From contig JARGXX010000014.1 in the NCBI GenBank assembly GCA_030374765.1, forward strand, positions 1 through 64,000: a stretch of 64,000 nucleotides of DNA, read 5' to 3'. Source of the stretch: Agarophyton chilense (taxonomy: Eukaryota > Rhodophyta > Florideophyceae > Gracilariales > Gracilariaceae). Positions 10,765 to 22,465 of the stretch are shown in pieces (positions within the stretch are counted from its first letter, which is position 1; every line of letters starts with the position of its first letter). Position numbers and translations under genes: made by a program. A model generated the notes under the pieces. It ran no database searches and was not told the origin of the DNA. It saw only the letters and a list, made by a program, of their open reading frames with translations.

Positions 10765-13010
10765 TAGCTCAATGTCGTTTGCAGTGATCGGAAGAGATGA
10801 CCCAACGTATTCTTACACTTGCCTGAAACGTTCCGGGCCTCACAACCTCGAGCGAGTCCCGAAGATTTTACACGAGACACGGCTGTTTGTAACATGGTTT
10901 TGCTTTTGCCACTCAGCTCTTCGGTCTCCTGTTGCAGGGATTCGGAGTTGCTCGAAAAATGCGAATTTGGGTGTCTCATATTTTTGTTCCACGGTGTGCT
11001 CAACTCGTTTTCTGCTTTCTCTTTCTTGGACCCCATCCCGCCACCAATCATTTTCAAGGCGAACAGGGTATTTATTTTGTGTAATACGTTTGCTTCTGGC
11101 CGTTGCCTGGACTTCAAAATGTCATTCAAACTCCCCGCCACACGCTCAACAAAGAACTGGGATCTTTTACGTAGAAGGCCACATTCATGTAAAATTTCAG
11201 GAAAGTGGAGAATGGCATGCGTACGAGGAGTGAAACAGAACAGGGAAGAGGTACCGTTGTAGAAATACTTCACAAACAATGAATGAGCTTGTACCACCGG
11301 TTCTCTCAGTCGAAGTACGTCGTCCTTTCTAGGTACCGTTTTTAAAAGAATATGCGTGATTTTGGACGTCAACCTCCATTTAGTGGTCAGCCTTGCATTG
11401 ATCGAGCTGTTGTTAAATAGGTAGGGTCCGTAGAACAGTGCAAAACTCTGGAAGTCCTCCGCCTTAAACCCCCAAATGTACTTGAACGATTCCGGAGGAC
11501 GTCCCCATATTGCCCGAACTCCCCTGTAACCAGACGAAAGCGCCTCGTTAATACTCTAGATAACGCCGTCCTCAACGACGAAAGCGTATTTTCACAGGTC
11601 CAATTTTGGATGTGTAGCAATGCTGAGAGCAACCAAATGTTTTGCCCAGTCTGGAAGCCATTGGTGTGTAGGATCATAGGGCGCACACTTTACTATATCA
11701 AATTAGAGCTTTCCCATTACTAGACGTCTCTTGATTCCTGTACTCTTCATGATTCTTTCCTGCACATTTCTACTGCCAGATCTCTCCAATGGACTCCATG
11801 TTTTCATAACTTCATTTGCATTGGGCAACTATGAACATTCTACTGCAATACAAGCTTCTGGTCTGCTCCTTGGCGAGACTCTATTGAGGCGCCTACTGTT
11901 TGTAGATGCAGGTAACATCAATAGACGATTTCCTCTTTGAGATGCTCTCCGAGCTCCTTTGTGACATTTTCTTCAGGGAAACTCCGCATTATGACCCTTC
12001 CTGCCAATCATTTTGCTGGGTGCAGGCCAGTCTGCTGTTCAGAATAGGAGGTAAACATAAACGGTCCTTAACTTCCCGTCGTTGCAGTACATACTAACTC
12101 CCTTTTCCAGATTTACAATGTCGTTGACTAGAGGCGAGAAGAACAAGTCGAAGAGCTCAGTATCGTGAGATCCGGGAACTAAGGCACCCAAAAGAACGTC
12201 TGAAGCTTGGGATTGGTACTCCGGACTGTAGTTCAGAATGGTGAACATCAAAGTCCAGAGAGATTTTTTCATCTTTCGCCCCTTAGACACTTCAACACCG
12301 TCCGATGAGAATGTTAAGAAAACATATAATTCATCATCTTCGTTTCACTTGCACAGTTGCTCCATGTGTAAGTCTAGAACGTTTGTGCAATTGTAGAAGC
12401 CATACAGATAGAGATCATGGCTATCGGTTCCTAGTGCTGCGTTATATGCAAATTTGCATCCTTTCCACAAGGCTTGGAAGGAATCTCGCTCGCTGCAAAG
12501 TGCCGCTATCTGCTCTGAAAGCAGTCTGTACTAATATCTTCTATGATTTATTACTGGAAGGCTTCATTTGCCACTCGGGCACCGTATGTTTTCAGTGTAC
12601 TGCTCGAAGCATGGTGCGTGTTCTTCTTGGCACATGACGCCAAAATAGCGTCGAACTCCAGATCTTCGCCTCAAAAAGATCATATTGGCGTCGTAGCTAA
12701 ACTTTAAACCTATATCCGCTGTTTGAAGCAACCTTTGCAATTGATTCTCTGAATGTCCACCGCACTCAATGATTGAACAAGCTTCCAGCAGCCTTTTTGT
12801 TTCAATCTGCTTCAGGGCATCGATTATTCCTTGAGGTGGCCTCGAACGAATTGTTACCCGACAAGCTTTCCATTGCCTTATTCCTTCACTTCCGACAACC
12901 ACAAAGCATTTGCTTTCATCTGGCTGCCAATCATACAAAGGATCTTCTGCATCCTGAAAAAGGAATCCCATCTCGTCTTCCAGATGATTTGCGCCGCTTG
13001 TGGTGCCCAC
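10764..13010 (-). pseudogene. CACTA (En/Spm) transposase, Tnp2 family, degenerate
   Basis: Read from 13010 down to 10764 the minus strand gives a long Tnp2-like protein (PF02992 type) with several stops and few frame changes. Landmarks in order: DDELYVFLTFSSDGVEV near 12330-12280, the usual site of the first catalytic Asp; SLWTLMFTILNYSPE; LLGALVPGSHDTELFDLFFSPLV and the following GV; KMIGRKGHNAEFP; IVKCAPYDPTHQWLPDWAKH; AEDFQSFALFYGPYLF; VVQAHSLFVKYFYN; and CFTPRTHAILHFPEILHECG with a conserved VER downstream. The last 202 codons (11372-10764) are one open frame. Family members are about 800-1100 residues, and the visible part accounts for most of that. The element's CACTA termini were not found. 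Inactive. Confidence 0.8.
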
Positions 13011-13560
13011 AACGGTTTTTTGTACAATAGCAGGGACAGAAGACGTTGGGAAGTCGATACGTACATACTCCCGAATTCCCCGGATTCAAAGAATCGATGC
13101 TGCTTTCGAAAAGATCTCCAGATACATCATTGGATGGCGCGTTGATGGTGTTTTCTTCTTCACCATTATCTAAATGAATACGATTCATTTCTGCATTGGG
13201 CCAGCTTCGAGTAAAAAGCTCTTGCTCTTTTAGAACTGTACATGCATTTTGTGTGACATGCAGTGATTCAGGCTCAGAAGATTTCCGCTGTCTTTTGTGC
13301 TTCTGAGTCTCTTCGTCGAGGGTCCTATTCGCATTGGCAGTTTGTTGTAATATCCTTTTCAAAGATTCAGATCGACTGTCTGAAGAATCACTCCGCGAGC
13401 TACTGCTGTAATGGACTTCTTGAGAAACCTCAGCGGCATTGGTGCGCCCCGGGTCTTCGTAATCGCCGTCATCTATGGTGACGACCATGGGCACAGGGCG
13501 CGACATCGGGTGCGACGGAGAGCGTACAACTTGTGAAGGATGGTGATCAACGGAAACCAA
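12931..13560 (-). pseudogene. N-terminal part of the CACTA transposase reading (209 codons)
   Basis: Open minus-strand frame directly upstream of, and overlapping by frame change, the Tnp2 core. It is Ser/Glu/Asp-rich in the first half (SSSSRSDSSDSRSES), has a basic patch (KHKRQRK), and ends with a Cys/His cluster (CPCYCTKNRCGHHKRRK). A disordered N-terminus followed by a Cys/His-rich patch is common in CACTA transposases. The assignment rests on position and orientation. Confidence 0.5.
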
Positions 13561-14230
13561 TGTAGGATTTCTTTCGATTAGTCACCTGTGTACAGGGTTC
13601 GGAGTTATGGAGTTCATATTGTGAAGGGCAAGGCAGGCAAACGCAGTGTGTTTCAATTCCGACGTTCTCAGCCAATATGCATGAAAGAGAAGAGAGTGAA
13701 AAGTTCTCAGTTGTCTTTCCGGCGCTCTGCTTTACGGCACCGCATGCGAGAGGCCTGGAAAGAACAGGATGAAGCAGGAAGACGTTCTTTCGCGCCCAAA
13801 AGGGGCGCAAGAATCTCGAAGATAAATTTGGCTTGGAAGTTGATCCCTGTCGATGTAGAGCCGAGGAGGCAGTCGGCGCGAGCAGCTGCTTTGTTGTCGC
13901 CCGATTGAATTGGCAGCCTTGCACACTTCTAACTTTCATACACGAACAAACACTTCTCACCACCGCGTCGTGGCGCATTTCGCAGTTCTCTTCTACACGA
14001 AACTCAACGCCATCGACTGCCCACGAAGAAGCAATCCAACTGAAACCCTCGTTAGAGTAATCAGTGTTCGTAGGCTGTTGCAGGTTGGGTTTCTTCTGCA
14101 TGTCCCGTCCCCGCCTCAGTAGTGATCGTCCCTTCGCGCCGATTCCATGCTGAAGAACCTGCATCCACAAAGCTCCGCGGCACTCATGACTACCACAACT
14201 GAAACGTCTAGCAACAGCCCGCAACATCAT
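13561..14230. other. Spacer between CACTA remnant and COG6 pseudogene
   Basis: A 227-codon minus ORF spans it and runs into the COG6 N-terminus antisense, so it is probably a shadow. It would hold the former COG6 promoter, but no defined element can be pointed out. Confidence 0.4.
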
Positions 14231-14244
14231 GGGCTGTTACCAAG

Positions 14245-15540
14245 ATGCACTCCCTTCTTTACGCTCCCATTCCAGGTGAACATCCCGCTTTGTTGGCTGC
14301 AATCCTTGAGATTCAATCCTTCTACAAAACTAACTCACCCGCCACACACCGCGACCTCGCCCCTATGTTGGCGCACCGCGCAGTTGGAAGCAGCAAAACC
14401 GTTCTAGACATTTTTTCCGACGCTCAAAAGCAACTACAACTTGTGCAAACTCACAATGCCGAAATACAAAAGGACATCACTTTCCTCACCGAGCGATTAC
14501 CCGGCCCACGCAGTGATGCCGGCACGGTCGTGTGGCAAACTTAAAAACTACGAGCAATCCTCTTCGATGATCAGTATCGCGATGCTGTGTCCAACACATT
14601 TCTAAGTCGATCTGTGTTGCAAGGTGCGCTTGCATCTGCCTTTCAAACCAATAACGCCGATGCCACATATCTGGAAGCGTTGCGTAAGCTGAACCGAGCT
14701 GATCGTGATCCTCGTTTTCTTCTACGATCAGGCACCCAAAACGCTGGCTTGGAAGCTCTAGAGTTCACGGCTACCAAGAAAAAAGAGGGGTATGAAAAGG
14801 TGTTCCGTTTTTTCCAGGCTCAGTGCGCCATTTTGGATGTAGATGCTGAGGAAAATGAACAAGAAATCGTTCTTTTGCGAGAAAGCTATTCGGACGCTTC
14901 GCGCTCGTCTGATGCTGCTTTGCTACTGGGCTGAAGAGCGTAATTCAGCTCGTGGAGTCTCTCTTGTAACTAAATTAGTGAACAAAGGGAGGTCCGGCTG
15001 GCATGGCCACACCCATCAAAATGCACGCCCATGACGCTATGCGATATACCAATGAAATGTATGCATGGATGCATCAGGGTCTTTCTTCGGAGTAGGACTT
15101 AACCAGTCGCTTTTCCACTCGACGCGAATTCTGGCTATGATCCCATTCGAGCTCAAAACGAAAAGTTGGCCCTTAAAGTTTTCAACACTGTACTTGATGC
15201 CCTTTGTCGCCGCTTTCTTATTCGACTTGAACAATCTTTGTAGCAGACCTTGCCTGTTGTTGTTCTTTACCGACTTTCCAGTCTGGTGGAGTTCTATGCT
15301 ACGACAGTGTCGCACCTATTGGGCAGAGATGCAGTCCTTCCAGAGATCCTCATAGAATGCCACTGTACTGCAATGTATGGTTTCTATTCAGCTTGGAAGT
15401 CAAAAATGGAATCGTATCGCCTTTCTGATTTGGGACCCTCAGAGGATCTTACACACTCCACTGCCGTGAATCAGTCCATGACCTTCCTCGAAGAGATCAT
15501 TGCTACCCTAACCTACCCGTTGCTCGTGTGTGCGGTGTAA
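14245..15540 (+). pseudogene. COG6: Conserved oligomeric Golgi complex subunit 6 (COG6), decayed
   Basis: COG6 is a subunit of the COG tether for intra-Golgi retrograde vesicles. The frame gives, in COG6 order: HRAVGSSKTVLDIFSDAQKQ and an EIQKDI coiled-coil stretch; RDAVSNTFLSR; DATYLEALRKLNRADRDPR; AGLEALE; YEKVFRFFQAQCA; then in another frame MHAHDAMRYTNEMYAWMHQ; then VVLYRLSSLVEFY; and DLGPSEDLTHSTAVNQSM. These match the family spacing closely. Breaks: TAA at 14542, TGA at 14932, two frame changes between about 14930 and 15100 with TAG at 15093, and TAG at 15241. The final stop is at 15538. About 430 codons remain of a usual 650-700, with the C-terminal third missing. No introns are seen. 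The start at 14245 is the first ATG in the matching frame; the true N-terminus may lie up to 60 bases upstream. Confidence 0.88.
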
Positions 15541-16505
15541 AGAATGTTTTCATGTTTTGCCGTCTGCAACTGTGGGGCTGCAGGTTCGAATTGGCGGTGT
15601 ACTTGATCTGATGTGAGCAAAGCAGCAGCTCTAACGTTGGACTGCTAACAATGGGTCTGGAAATACCTAACGCCACATTGTGGGTATGTATTTTGGCGTA
15701 CACGAACAGGAAGCCCGATATCAACGCAGGGAACACACCGAACCAAGCGTGAGGGTTAGCCTTGGTGCGCAAAATTGCAGTTCCCATAAAAAACATCGCG
15801 ATCCCCTATGTCTGCGCAAGGTAGGGTAGAACACTGCTCGACGCAGCGTCAAACGCAGACGACACCGACAAGAGGCATCCCGCACTGAGGCAAATGAAAA
15901 AACTAGGGGGCCTTTGGGTGAGATATGGAGTAAGTAGAAAAGGCTGGCAGCTCTTGATCGAAAAAGCCAAAAAGGAGAGCGACGGCAAGGGAGAAAAGAT
16001 TGGCGATGAATGCTTTGACGGTGGCTCGGTAATTATCAGCACAGTAGCGTAGATTGAGCACGTAAAAGATAGAAGTAGAGAAATTGAAACACGACCACGC
16101 ATAGCCCAACAAGGTAATTAGAGAGATGGCACTGGCGCAGTCAAAGTGAAGACGTTGGAAAGCAAGGTGCTGGCCATGGCGGCGTACACGCCAACAGGGA
16201 TCGAATTGCCCAATGCAATGCTCTCGACGGTAGTAACGCCCAGGAGCCAAACTCTTGACGACAGTAAATGCGGGAAATGTCGAGATAGAGTAGAAAAACA
16301 GAGGAGGGTAGAAGCATGTTGGAAATGAGGTTGGGGAGATGAGCAGCGGCTCGTTTCGTACGAGTACCGTGCAATGTCTCTGGGTGCGATACACGCACTC
16401 CTCACCACTCAAAACAAAAAAGTCTTTGGTGCATCCAAAGCAGATATCACGTGCTAAACAGAAACCATAGCGCATCCAACGTGAGTGGAGTACTGCATGG
16501 CACAT
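15503..16505 (-). pseudogene. Multi-pass membrane transporter pseudogene (MFS / nodulin-like type)
   Basis: The minus strand shows hydrophobic segments in three frames: 16505-15903 (AISLITLLGYAWSCFNFS, then a likely loop and LFSLAVALLFGFF), 16102-15806, and 15796-15503 (WFGVFPALISGFLFVYAKI). Segment spacing and the small-residue pattern after a 'LLGYAWS' helix resemble the N-terminal helices of nodulin-like major facilitator proteins; this is family knowledge applied by eye. It is convergent with, and overlaps, the 3' end of the COG6 pseudogene. Several frame changes make it non-functional. A different transporter family cannot be excluded. Confidence 0.45.
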
Positions 16506-16539
16506 CGTCGGTGCATCCTGCCCACCTTCACGTATTCTT

Positions 16540-18850
16540 CAAAATTTATTTTCAGAACTATTGTACATCACCGGGACATCATAATGCACAAAAATACATC
16601 TAGGGTACATCTTCTTTGTATTCTACGGATATCAAGGTGCCTCACTGGGATCAAAGATACACAGAAATAAACAAACTATCTACGTCATCAACTAAATCTT
16701 CCCTTTCAGGCGATTCTATGCGCGACATATCTGAAAACAGAAGATCCTGCAATGAACTGAGCACGGTTACGGGCAGAATTGTTGTAAGATGTTCAGATGT
16801 CTTCTGGTAAGTTCGGATTTTATCTCCAGGGATAAAAGATCGGGGATGTAAAAGTAGAGGCATTAATCTTTCGGGACTTGGATATGAGCACTGTGCTTTT
16901 GATGTGCATATATAGCAACTCTTTGGGGAAGCTCCACTATACGAAGGTCGTCCATACTGAAAAAGGAACTGAATGTCTTTCTGCGACGCGAAATGCCACA
17001 TCCTTTTGCTGTGCCTCCTAAAACGTATAAAAACTAATTCAACTCCATGAAAAGGACTCTTCACTACCACTTTCGATATCGAACTACAGAAGAGTTAGAG
17101 CTACTTTCAAACCTGTCTATTCACAAAACAGTCCTCTTCTCCTCCGAGTAAAAAATTCCGGGCGGACAAAAGCTTCGGTTTGCCTTGAACTGTATATTCA
17201 GCGTATCATTCATTTGCATTCCGAATTGAATTCAAAAGATCAAGGTTCTTCTGTTGCATCGCATTTGAAGGCTTTTTACTGCTGAGAAAGAATAATTCTG
17301 TAGCCGCCACAGGTGTGTCCGCTCTAAGCGCTTCTCGCTCTACACCTTTGGATATATGTATCTACAATCCAGGACCGCCATATAAAATGGCTATGTTCAT
17401 GTTGGCTCCTCCAATTATTTTTTGAGATACACCCTCTGTCTTCAGCGACCACAAAAATGTGTTCTTCTTCCGAGATATAAACTTTCCATGCCAATCATCA
17501 TTTCCGTTGTTATTCGACGTACTAGCTTACTGTATCATGCCGATAGTTTGGAACATTTACAATGAGAGCTATAAGGATGCCCACGGCTCTTGTCCAAACT
17601 ACAAAGAGGCATTTCGTTTTCTCTTTGAGTTGAAATACGTTTTCTCCCAAAACGGGACCTATAACTAATTATTGTTCCTAAGCCAGCGAAAAGTCATTAC
17701 GTTTGGGCGGCTACCGCCTATTTCGAGCTAGCATTGGGTTTGCGCGGTCAATTTGGGAAAACACGGGTACTTCCATCCAAACCCATGAGTATTTCGCATC
17801 TTTGGTTTTTGTCCTCTCCATCGAAAAATAAAACTGTCACATTCACCTAAAATGACATTCTCGAGTCTTTTATGAGTCTTGCTTGTGACAAACGAGTGCT
17901 TATGTCGCTGAAACCGATGATGCAGCCATCGCCGCCAAGCGAACTGTAAAAGAGCTGGGACGGAACAAAGGCGAGATTCGTTTGCTTGCACGTTGTACAT
18001 CTGTGGCGTTTACGAACGCTAGAGGTTGGGCTGGAACGAAATCTGCTCCATTTTCAAGACTTTTTTAAAGTTCTTATATCAAGGGAATAAAGCGTTTTGA
18101 TTCGGCATATAGTAATACGAAACGGTGGTCAAACGTCAAACGTCGTTGAGGTGGTAGGTCTCCCAAGGTATTTTTAAAGCAGTGGCGAAAAATTGGAAAA
18201 GCATGTACCCAGTATAATGCAGCTGTAAAGGTTCAATGCGCTGTATTGACCAGATTATCTTCTGAAATGGACATATTTCACTATTCGCCTATGATGCATA
18301 TCGTTGGACAAAAGCTGGACCGAAAGCTCGCCGATTCCAAATTGGATGCATGATTGTAGTTGAGGCAAGAGATATAAAAAAATCTATTCTGCTGCTTCAT
18401 TTTTAAACGTCGTCAATATCGTTTGATGTTTGCTTGGTAGGGGTTTGCAGGTCTGGGGATGACCATCTCTTGGGCAAGACACCCATAACTATGTTTCAAA
18501 TGGGCCAATGATAGCTGCACAAACATCATGCCACCTTCAGGTTCAGGTCCCAGGCGTGGAGGTGGCTTTCTTGTCAACATTTTATAGAATAAGGAACATC
18601 CGTGTACTCGGAAGATCTTTATGGATTGGACTGTTTTTTATTCTGCCAAGCCGAATGAATCGTAGAAATACCACGTACTCGCATTCGTCGTCGTAACAAA
18701 AAAGCAGCGATAAATTGTAACTTATCCAAGTACAGGGTAAGGAACCCTGCTGTTGGCTCTCCAACAGCTCGGCTCATGATCCGAACCGACACTTGGCATT
18801 GGCCTCAATCCTTCTAATTCGATTAGACTTACTCACTGTTGTTGAGAAAC
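16540..18850 (+). repeat. Repeat unit copy C (older, internally deleted)
   Basis: About 2.3 kb colinear with A/B but much more diverged. A remnant of segment L (GGATATCAAGGTGCCTCAC near 16630) jumps to the part equivalent to 4050 of A, then follows A to about 4975, skips about 1.6 kb, and resumes at the equivalent of 6600 to run to GTTGAGAAAC at 18850. It lacks the 446-bp solo LTR, keeping a single GTTTA. It ends exactly where the copia LTR begins. The continuation is copy B, after the copia insertion. Confidence 0.75.
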
Positions 18851-18979
18851 TGTCACATCGCATTTGCCCTATCTCTGTCCTGCCACTTTTCAGTCAGATC
18901 ACACTACAATAGAGAAGATGATAGACAAGACGACGTCGCCGGGGCGACGAGAGTAAAAGAGACAAATACTTCCTTCACA
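18851..18979 (+). repeat. 5' LTR of the copia-like element
   Basis: 129 bp starting TGTCACATCG and ending CTTCCTTCACA. By eye just under four fifths of positions match 27244-27375, including TGCCACTTTTC and GTCAGATCACA. TG/CA ends as expected for an LTR. Confidence 0.85.
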
Positions 18980-18993
18980 GGTTATGGGCCCAT
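18980..18993 (+). promoter_or_regulatory. Primer-binding site for half initiator tRNA-Met
   Basis: GGTTATGGGCCCAT directly follows the LTR. It is the reverse complement of ATGGGCCCATAACC, of which TGGGCCCATAACC is the anticodon stem-loop of eukaryotic initiator tRNA-Met (CAT anticodon). Drosophila copia and yeast Ty5 are known to prime from this internal part of tRNA-iMet instead of its 3' end. The match and its exact position make this a strong call. Confidence 0.8.
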
Positions 18994-19312
18994 ACAGCTG
19001 ATCAGTAAAACAAGCATATTAACACGCCAAGACGGCATCAGCAGACCAACGCATCCTACGGCGACAATTTAGGGGGGGTCCTAGGGAAAAAGTTTCGTTC
19101 GTGCAGAACCATGTAAACACCATCGGCACTTCGTCATTCATTGCCAACTACGAAAAGCTTTGAAAATAAAAAACAAGTTTTACTGAATTATGACTTTACA
19201 ACTTCAGATAAATCATGAAGACGACGAAGAGCTTCGTCACGTTTCACAGGCCGCTATCGCCGTGCCGTGATTCATTGATCGTCACGTCAGTTCCACAGCG
19301 TTTCTATCCGTT

Positions 19313-20604
19313 ATGATTGAGCGGAAACGTCGCGGCTTTCAATATTTGGTGCTGGTGTTCACCATAATTTTTGTGGGTGTACAACAAAAGGGAGAAATAC
19401 TCGAAGAAAAAGAAGCACCTAATCGTCGTTCTTTCATTTCTGTCACTCAACATCTCACCAAATCCGATTTCACCAAAAATTTTCGGATGTCGCGTACCGC
19501 GTTTTATGCTCTTGCTGATGTTCTTCAGCCATTTATTTGTCGCTTTTACGACGGTGAAGAACACCACGAACCGGGAGCCCATATCAAAGGGCATGACGTC
19601 GAGATGGCGACGAAGATGGCAATTGTTTTACGAATTATGGCCGGAGCCAGCTACTGGGATATGTGCTTTACGATTGGCCTAGAAAGATCAACGTTATATA
19701 CCATTTTCGATAGTGTTTTAATTGCGTGTGATTCAGGACTACATTTTGAGCAGTTTCCGCAAAAAGAAGACCACACTGCTTATTTCGACAGAGCGATAGA
19801 TTTCTCGTTGTCGAGAAGGCATTTTAGTTCCCTACCGGGGCGCATTGGTGCTGTGGATGGATCTTTCATATATTTGGAGAAACCTTCGAAAGAACTAAAT
19901 AATCAACAGTTCAACACTCGAGAAGGAGGGTTTGGTGTCCCTGTGCAGGCAGTAGTAGACTCTAGATATCGTTTTGTTGCTTGTTCTGCAATCTGCCTTA
20001 GGTCTACCGTGGACTCAGTTGCGTTCGCCCATTCTAATATCTCAAAGTTCTTAGACGAGATTGGACTACCGCCGGGTTTTTGAATTACTGGAGATGAGTC
20101 TTATATCTGTAACGATATATAATTAGAGCGGTGTTTAGCTCTGAAACTGATGAATTTGATCAGGTTCTCAACATGCTGTTGTCGTCGCACAGGGTGCACG
20201 TCGAGCAGGCATTTGGACGATTAAAGGGTCGATGGGGAATTCTATGGCGACCGTTAAAGTTCGGTGTACAGCGGTTATTAGTAATAATAAATAACGCTAT
20301 GAAGCTTGAAAACTATTGCATTAACGAAGAATCACGCGACGAACATGAGTATCATGGTATGTGAAACCTGGTGGTGACTAAAGACAGTTTAGTTAGGTGG
20401 TTAGAGTATTATAGGTCTGGCTTCGATTCTTTCTTTGCTCCTGATCCTAAGGAAGACATGGAGAAGGAAGGAAATATGTTAAACGTGATCGTCGATAAGT
20501 ACTCACAAAACGCGGCAACGACTACGAACTATTGCATTAAGGCTGCGCATAACAAGGAAGACATGCTCACTTTAGCCAGTAAAAACCTGGTCTTGCCAAA
20601 ATAG
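19313..20604 (+). pseudogene. PIF/Harbinger transposase (HARBI1-like DDE), decayed
   Basis: The 256-codon first part carries the N-terminal helical region (FRMSRTAFYALADVLQPFI, VLRIMAGASYWDMC) and the first catalytic Asp in GRIGAVDGSF (codon at 19856). The frame stops with TGA at 20081, at a position where Trp is expected, and then gives ITGDESYIC with the second Asp at 20093. After a frame change the third catalytic residue appears in HVEQAFGRLKGRWG (Glu codon at 20203), the family hallmark. A TGA at 20362 and a further open stretch to 20604 complete the C-terminus. Total length is close to the usual 400 residues. All three acidic residues are present, but stops and a frameshift make it inactive. 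Terminal inverted repeats were not found. Confidence 0.9.
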
Positions 20605-20689
20605 AAAATCTTGCTCTCTTCAAAGACCAAACAGATGATTCTGCTCGTTAATAAAGAGACAAATGAGGTCTTACCTTCGGCACCGACAG

Positions 20690-21000
20690 CATTTGGCCAG
20701 GCAGCATTGGCAGGCACTCCCACACTACCATCAGCGCTATTCACAGAAGCATGTATGTTCATGTATGATTGGAGATATTTCTAGTACGGATTATAACTCT
20801 GCGGCATGTTGAAGTCTTAGTCCATTATAGCGTATGTCTGCTGCCACTAGAGATTATTGTAGCACGCGCCATGCTGCTTGGCTAGCAACGCTTGGTATTT
20901 TCGGTATTCAGCTGCAGCCGCAGCCGCAGCTGCATTAGGGCCCCTTTTTATTGGCTCCTGGGTGCGGCAACTCTCACTCTGATAAAAGCAGCTACCGGCT
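20690..21000 (-). pseudogene. Fragment of an Ala-rich, Gln/Tyr-rich host protein
   Basis: One minus frame reads with three stops from about 21000 to 20690: a run of eight Ala, EYRKYQALLAKQ, then a Tyr/Asn-rich stretch, then GVPANAAWPNAVGAEG, after which a GTAAGA could be an intron donor. The layout (poly-Ala, Tyr/Gln-rich, Pro/Ala/Trp) resembles C-terminal tails of RNA-binding proteins, but no domain allows a name. It abuts the WD40 fragment in a different frame. Confidence 0.4.
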
Positions 21001-21820
21001 CTAATTACTAGCAATGGCAGTATCGTTATGGATGTCGATGGCCTTGGTGATCGCATTGTCGTCATAAGTAATCCTGTTGTTGTGAATGATTGTGCCGTTA
21101 TTATCATTTTTGGCAATCACTTCTCCATAGAAGCCGCCTGCAATAACAAAGTCGTCCTTGGTAGTAAGTGTAGAGATCTGAACCTACATGCCGAGGCCGT
21201 CAGGTCCTGAAATGGTGAAGCCACTAAGATCAAGCACCTTTGGCTTGTGCTTAGCACAGGCATCCCAGTGAACAATGACGCCCTCATTCATGACAAACAC
21301 GTCATGCTTGCTAGTAGCCCACGCAAGGTTTCGCAGCCGAGAATGAATAATGTTGCACTTAACCTTTCTGGTATTCCTATAAAAGTCGTAGAATCTTGCA
21401 TCCTTCCTCGGTTCCTTGACCACCCCATCGGCGCATTCCAAGACAAAGCGACCTGGATTTTCGCGCAGGCGCGCAGCGCGGTAGTCAACCCTGGGGACTT
21501 GTAGCGTATCCCATAGAATGGCCCTGTACATCGACACCTTGGGCGGCATGCTTAGCAGTGATATCACCAGCAGAAATGCCATAAGGGTTAAAATCGCCGA
21601 GGGTGAACTGAGTACTGCTGTTCTTCACGCAAGACTTTGAAGCAGCAGCGCAACCACGACAGTCGGCGGAACGGTGACAACAGTCGTCATCCAAGTTATC
21701 AAGGTCATTTTCGTCATCCGGCGGTACCGAATCTTCATCATCGGATGAGGCCAACCAACAGTGGGTTCGGTCGGCGCGATGCAGGAAGGAAAACGGATTT
21801 GCGATGGAAGCGGAATGCAA
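21001..21820 (-). pseudogene. WD40 protein fragment (family of fission-yeast C2A9.03 and plant homologues)
   Basis: Starts with an acidic stretch (SSDDEDSVPPDDEND), then GVDVQG. After a one-base shift near 21515 comes ILWDTLQVPRVDYRAARL, which matches the family's 'DIQGIPW..L..TR..YR..RL'. Next are DFYRNTRKVKCNI, LRNLAWATSKHDVFVM and HWDACAK. After an in-frame TAG come VQISTLTTKDDFVIAGGFYGE and DDNAITKAIDIHND. This order is specific to the uncharacterised WD40 family. It stops at TAG (21003-21001) before the last propeller repeats. Single frame apart from the shift, without introns. A truncated host gene copy, not a functional gene. Confidence 0.75.
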
Positions 21821-22465
21821 AGCAGCATGGCAAGTACAGACGTTTTGGACAGCACGGCGTGAAATTCTCTTGGTGGTGAGCGGTGATGTGGCTGCGTGAG
21901 GCGCGGTGACAAGCGCGCCAACCAGAGACAGCAGTCCATTGCATGCAGCCTAGAACTGCGAACGCGGGGCGTGAACGCCCAGTTTGGCGCAGTGCAGCTC
22001 GCCAATGGCGCCGCAGGACGCGCCCTAAGAGAGATCAGCGACGGCAGAATGAGCCGGCTCCCATGGGGCGTTTTCGTAGGCCGCCCAACGGAAGTAGTCG
22101 AAGGAATTGTGGTCGCCAGCGCGTGGTGGAGCCGGAGGGGCGGGAAGGGCGTGCTCAGTGTGCGCCGGCGCACTGGGCACCTGGATCACATCCGAAAAGA
22201 CGGTACACGGTGGGTGAAGCCTGAGTTAGCAATAGTGGCGCGGTGCGGGTCTGCAAATGCCATGCAATTATTTGCCGAGCGCTCCTCCACGACCTGCGTC
22301 TCCCCGTCAAAGTACGCCACCGTGCTGTTGAAGGTCACCATAATATTCTTATCCGAGATGGGGCACGGTACCATATTAGCATCGATCGATAAATAAAGAC
22401 TAACTTTTCCTCGAACAAGTATAATAAGGAGTCCATAGCGTTCTAGAAGAAGCTGTTGGGGCGCT

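Noticed and set aside
13547..14230. 227-codon minus ORF upstream of COG6
   Set aside because: It is antisense to the COG6 N-terminus and the spacer, with no recognisable content; probably a chance ORF.
19072..19110. TTA followed by a G-run and TCCTAGGG as left inverted terminus of the Harbinger element
   Set aside because: No matching inverted sequence was found on the right up to about 25200, so the element ends remain undefined.
21625..22396. 182-codon minus ORF 22173-21625 and 166-codon plus ORF 21896-22396
   Set aside because: Arg/Pro/Thr-rich shadows in a GC-rich stretch overlapping the WD40 N-terminus; no motif.
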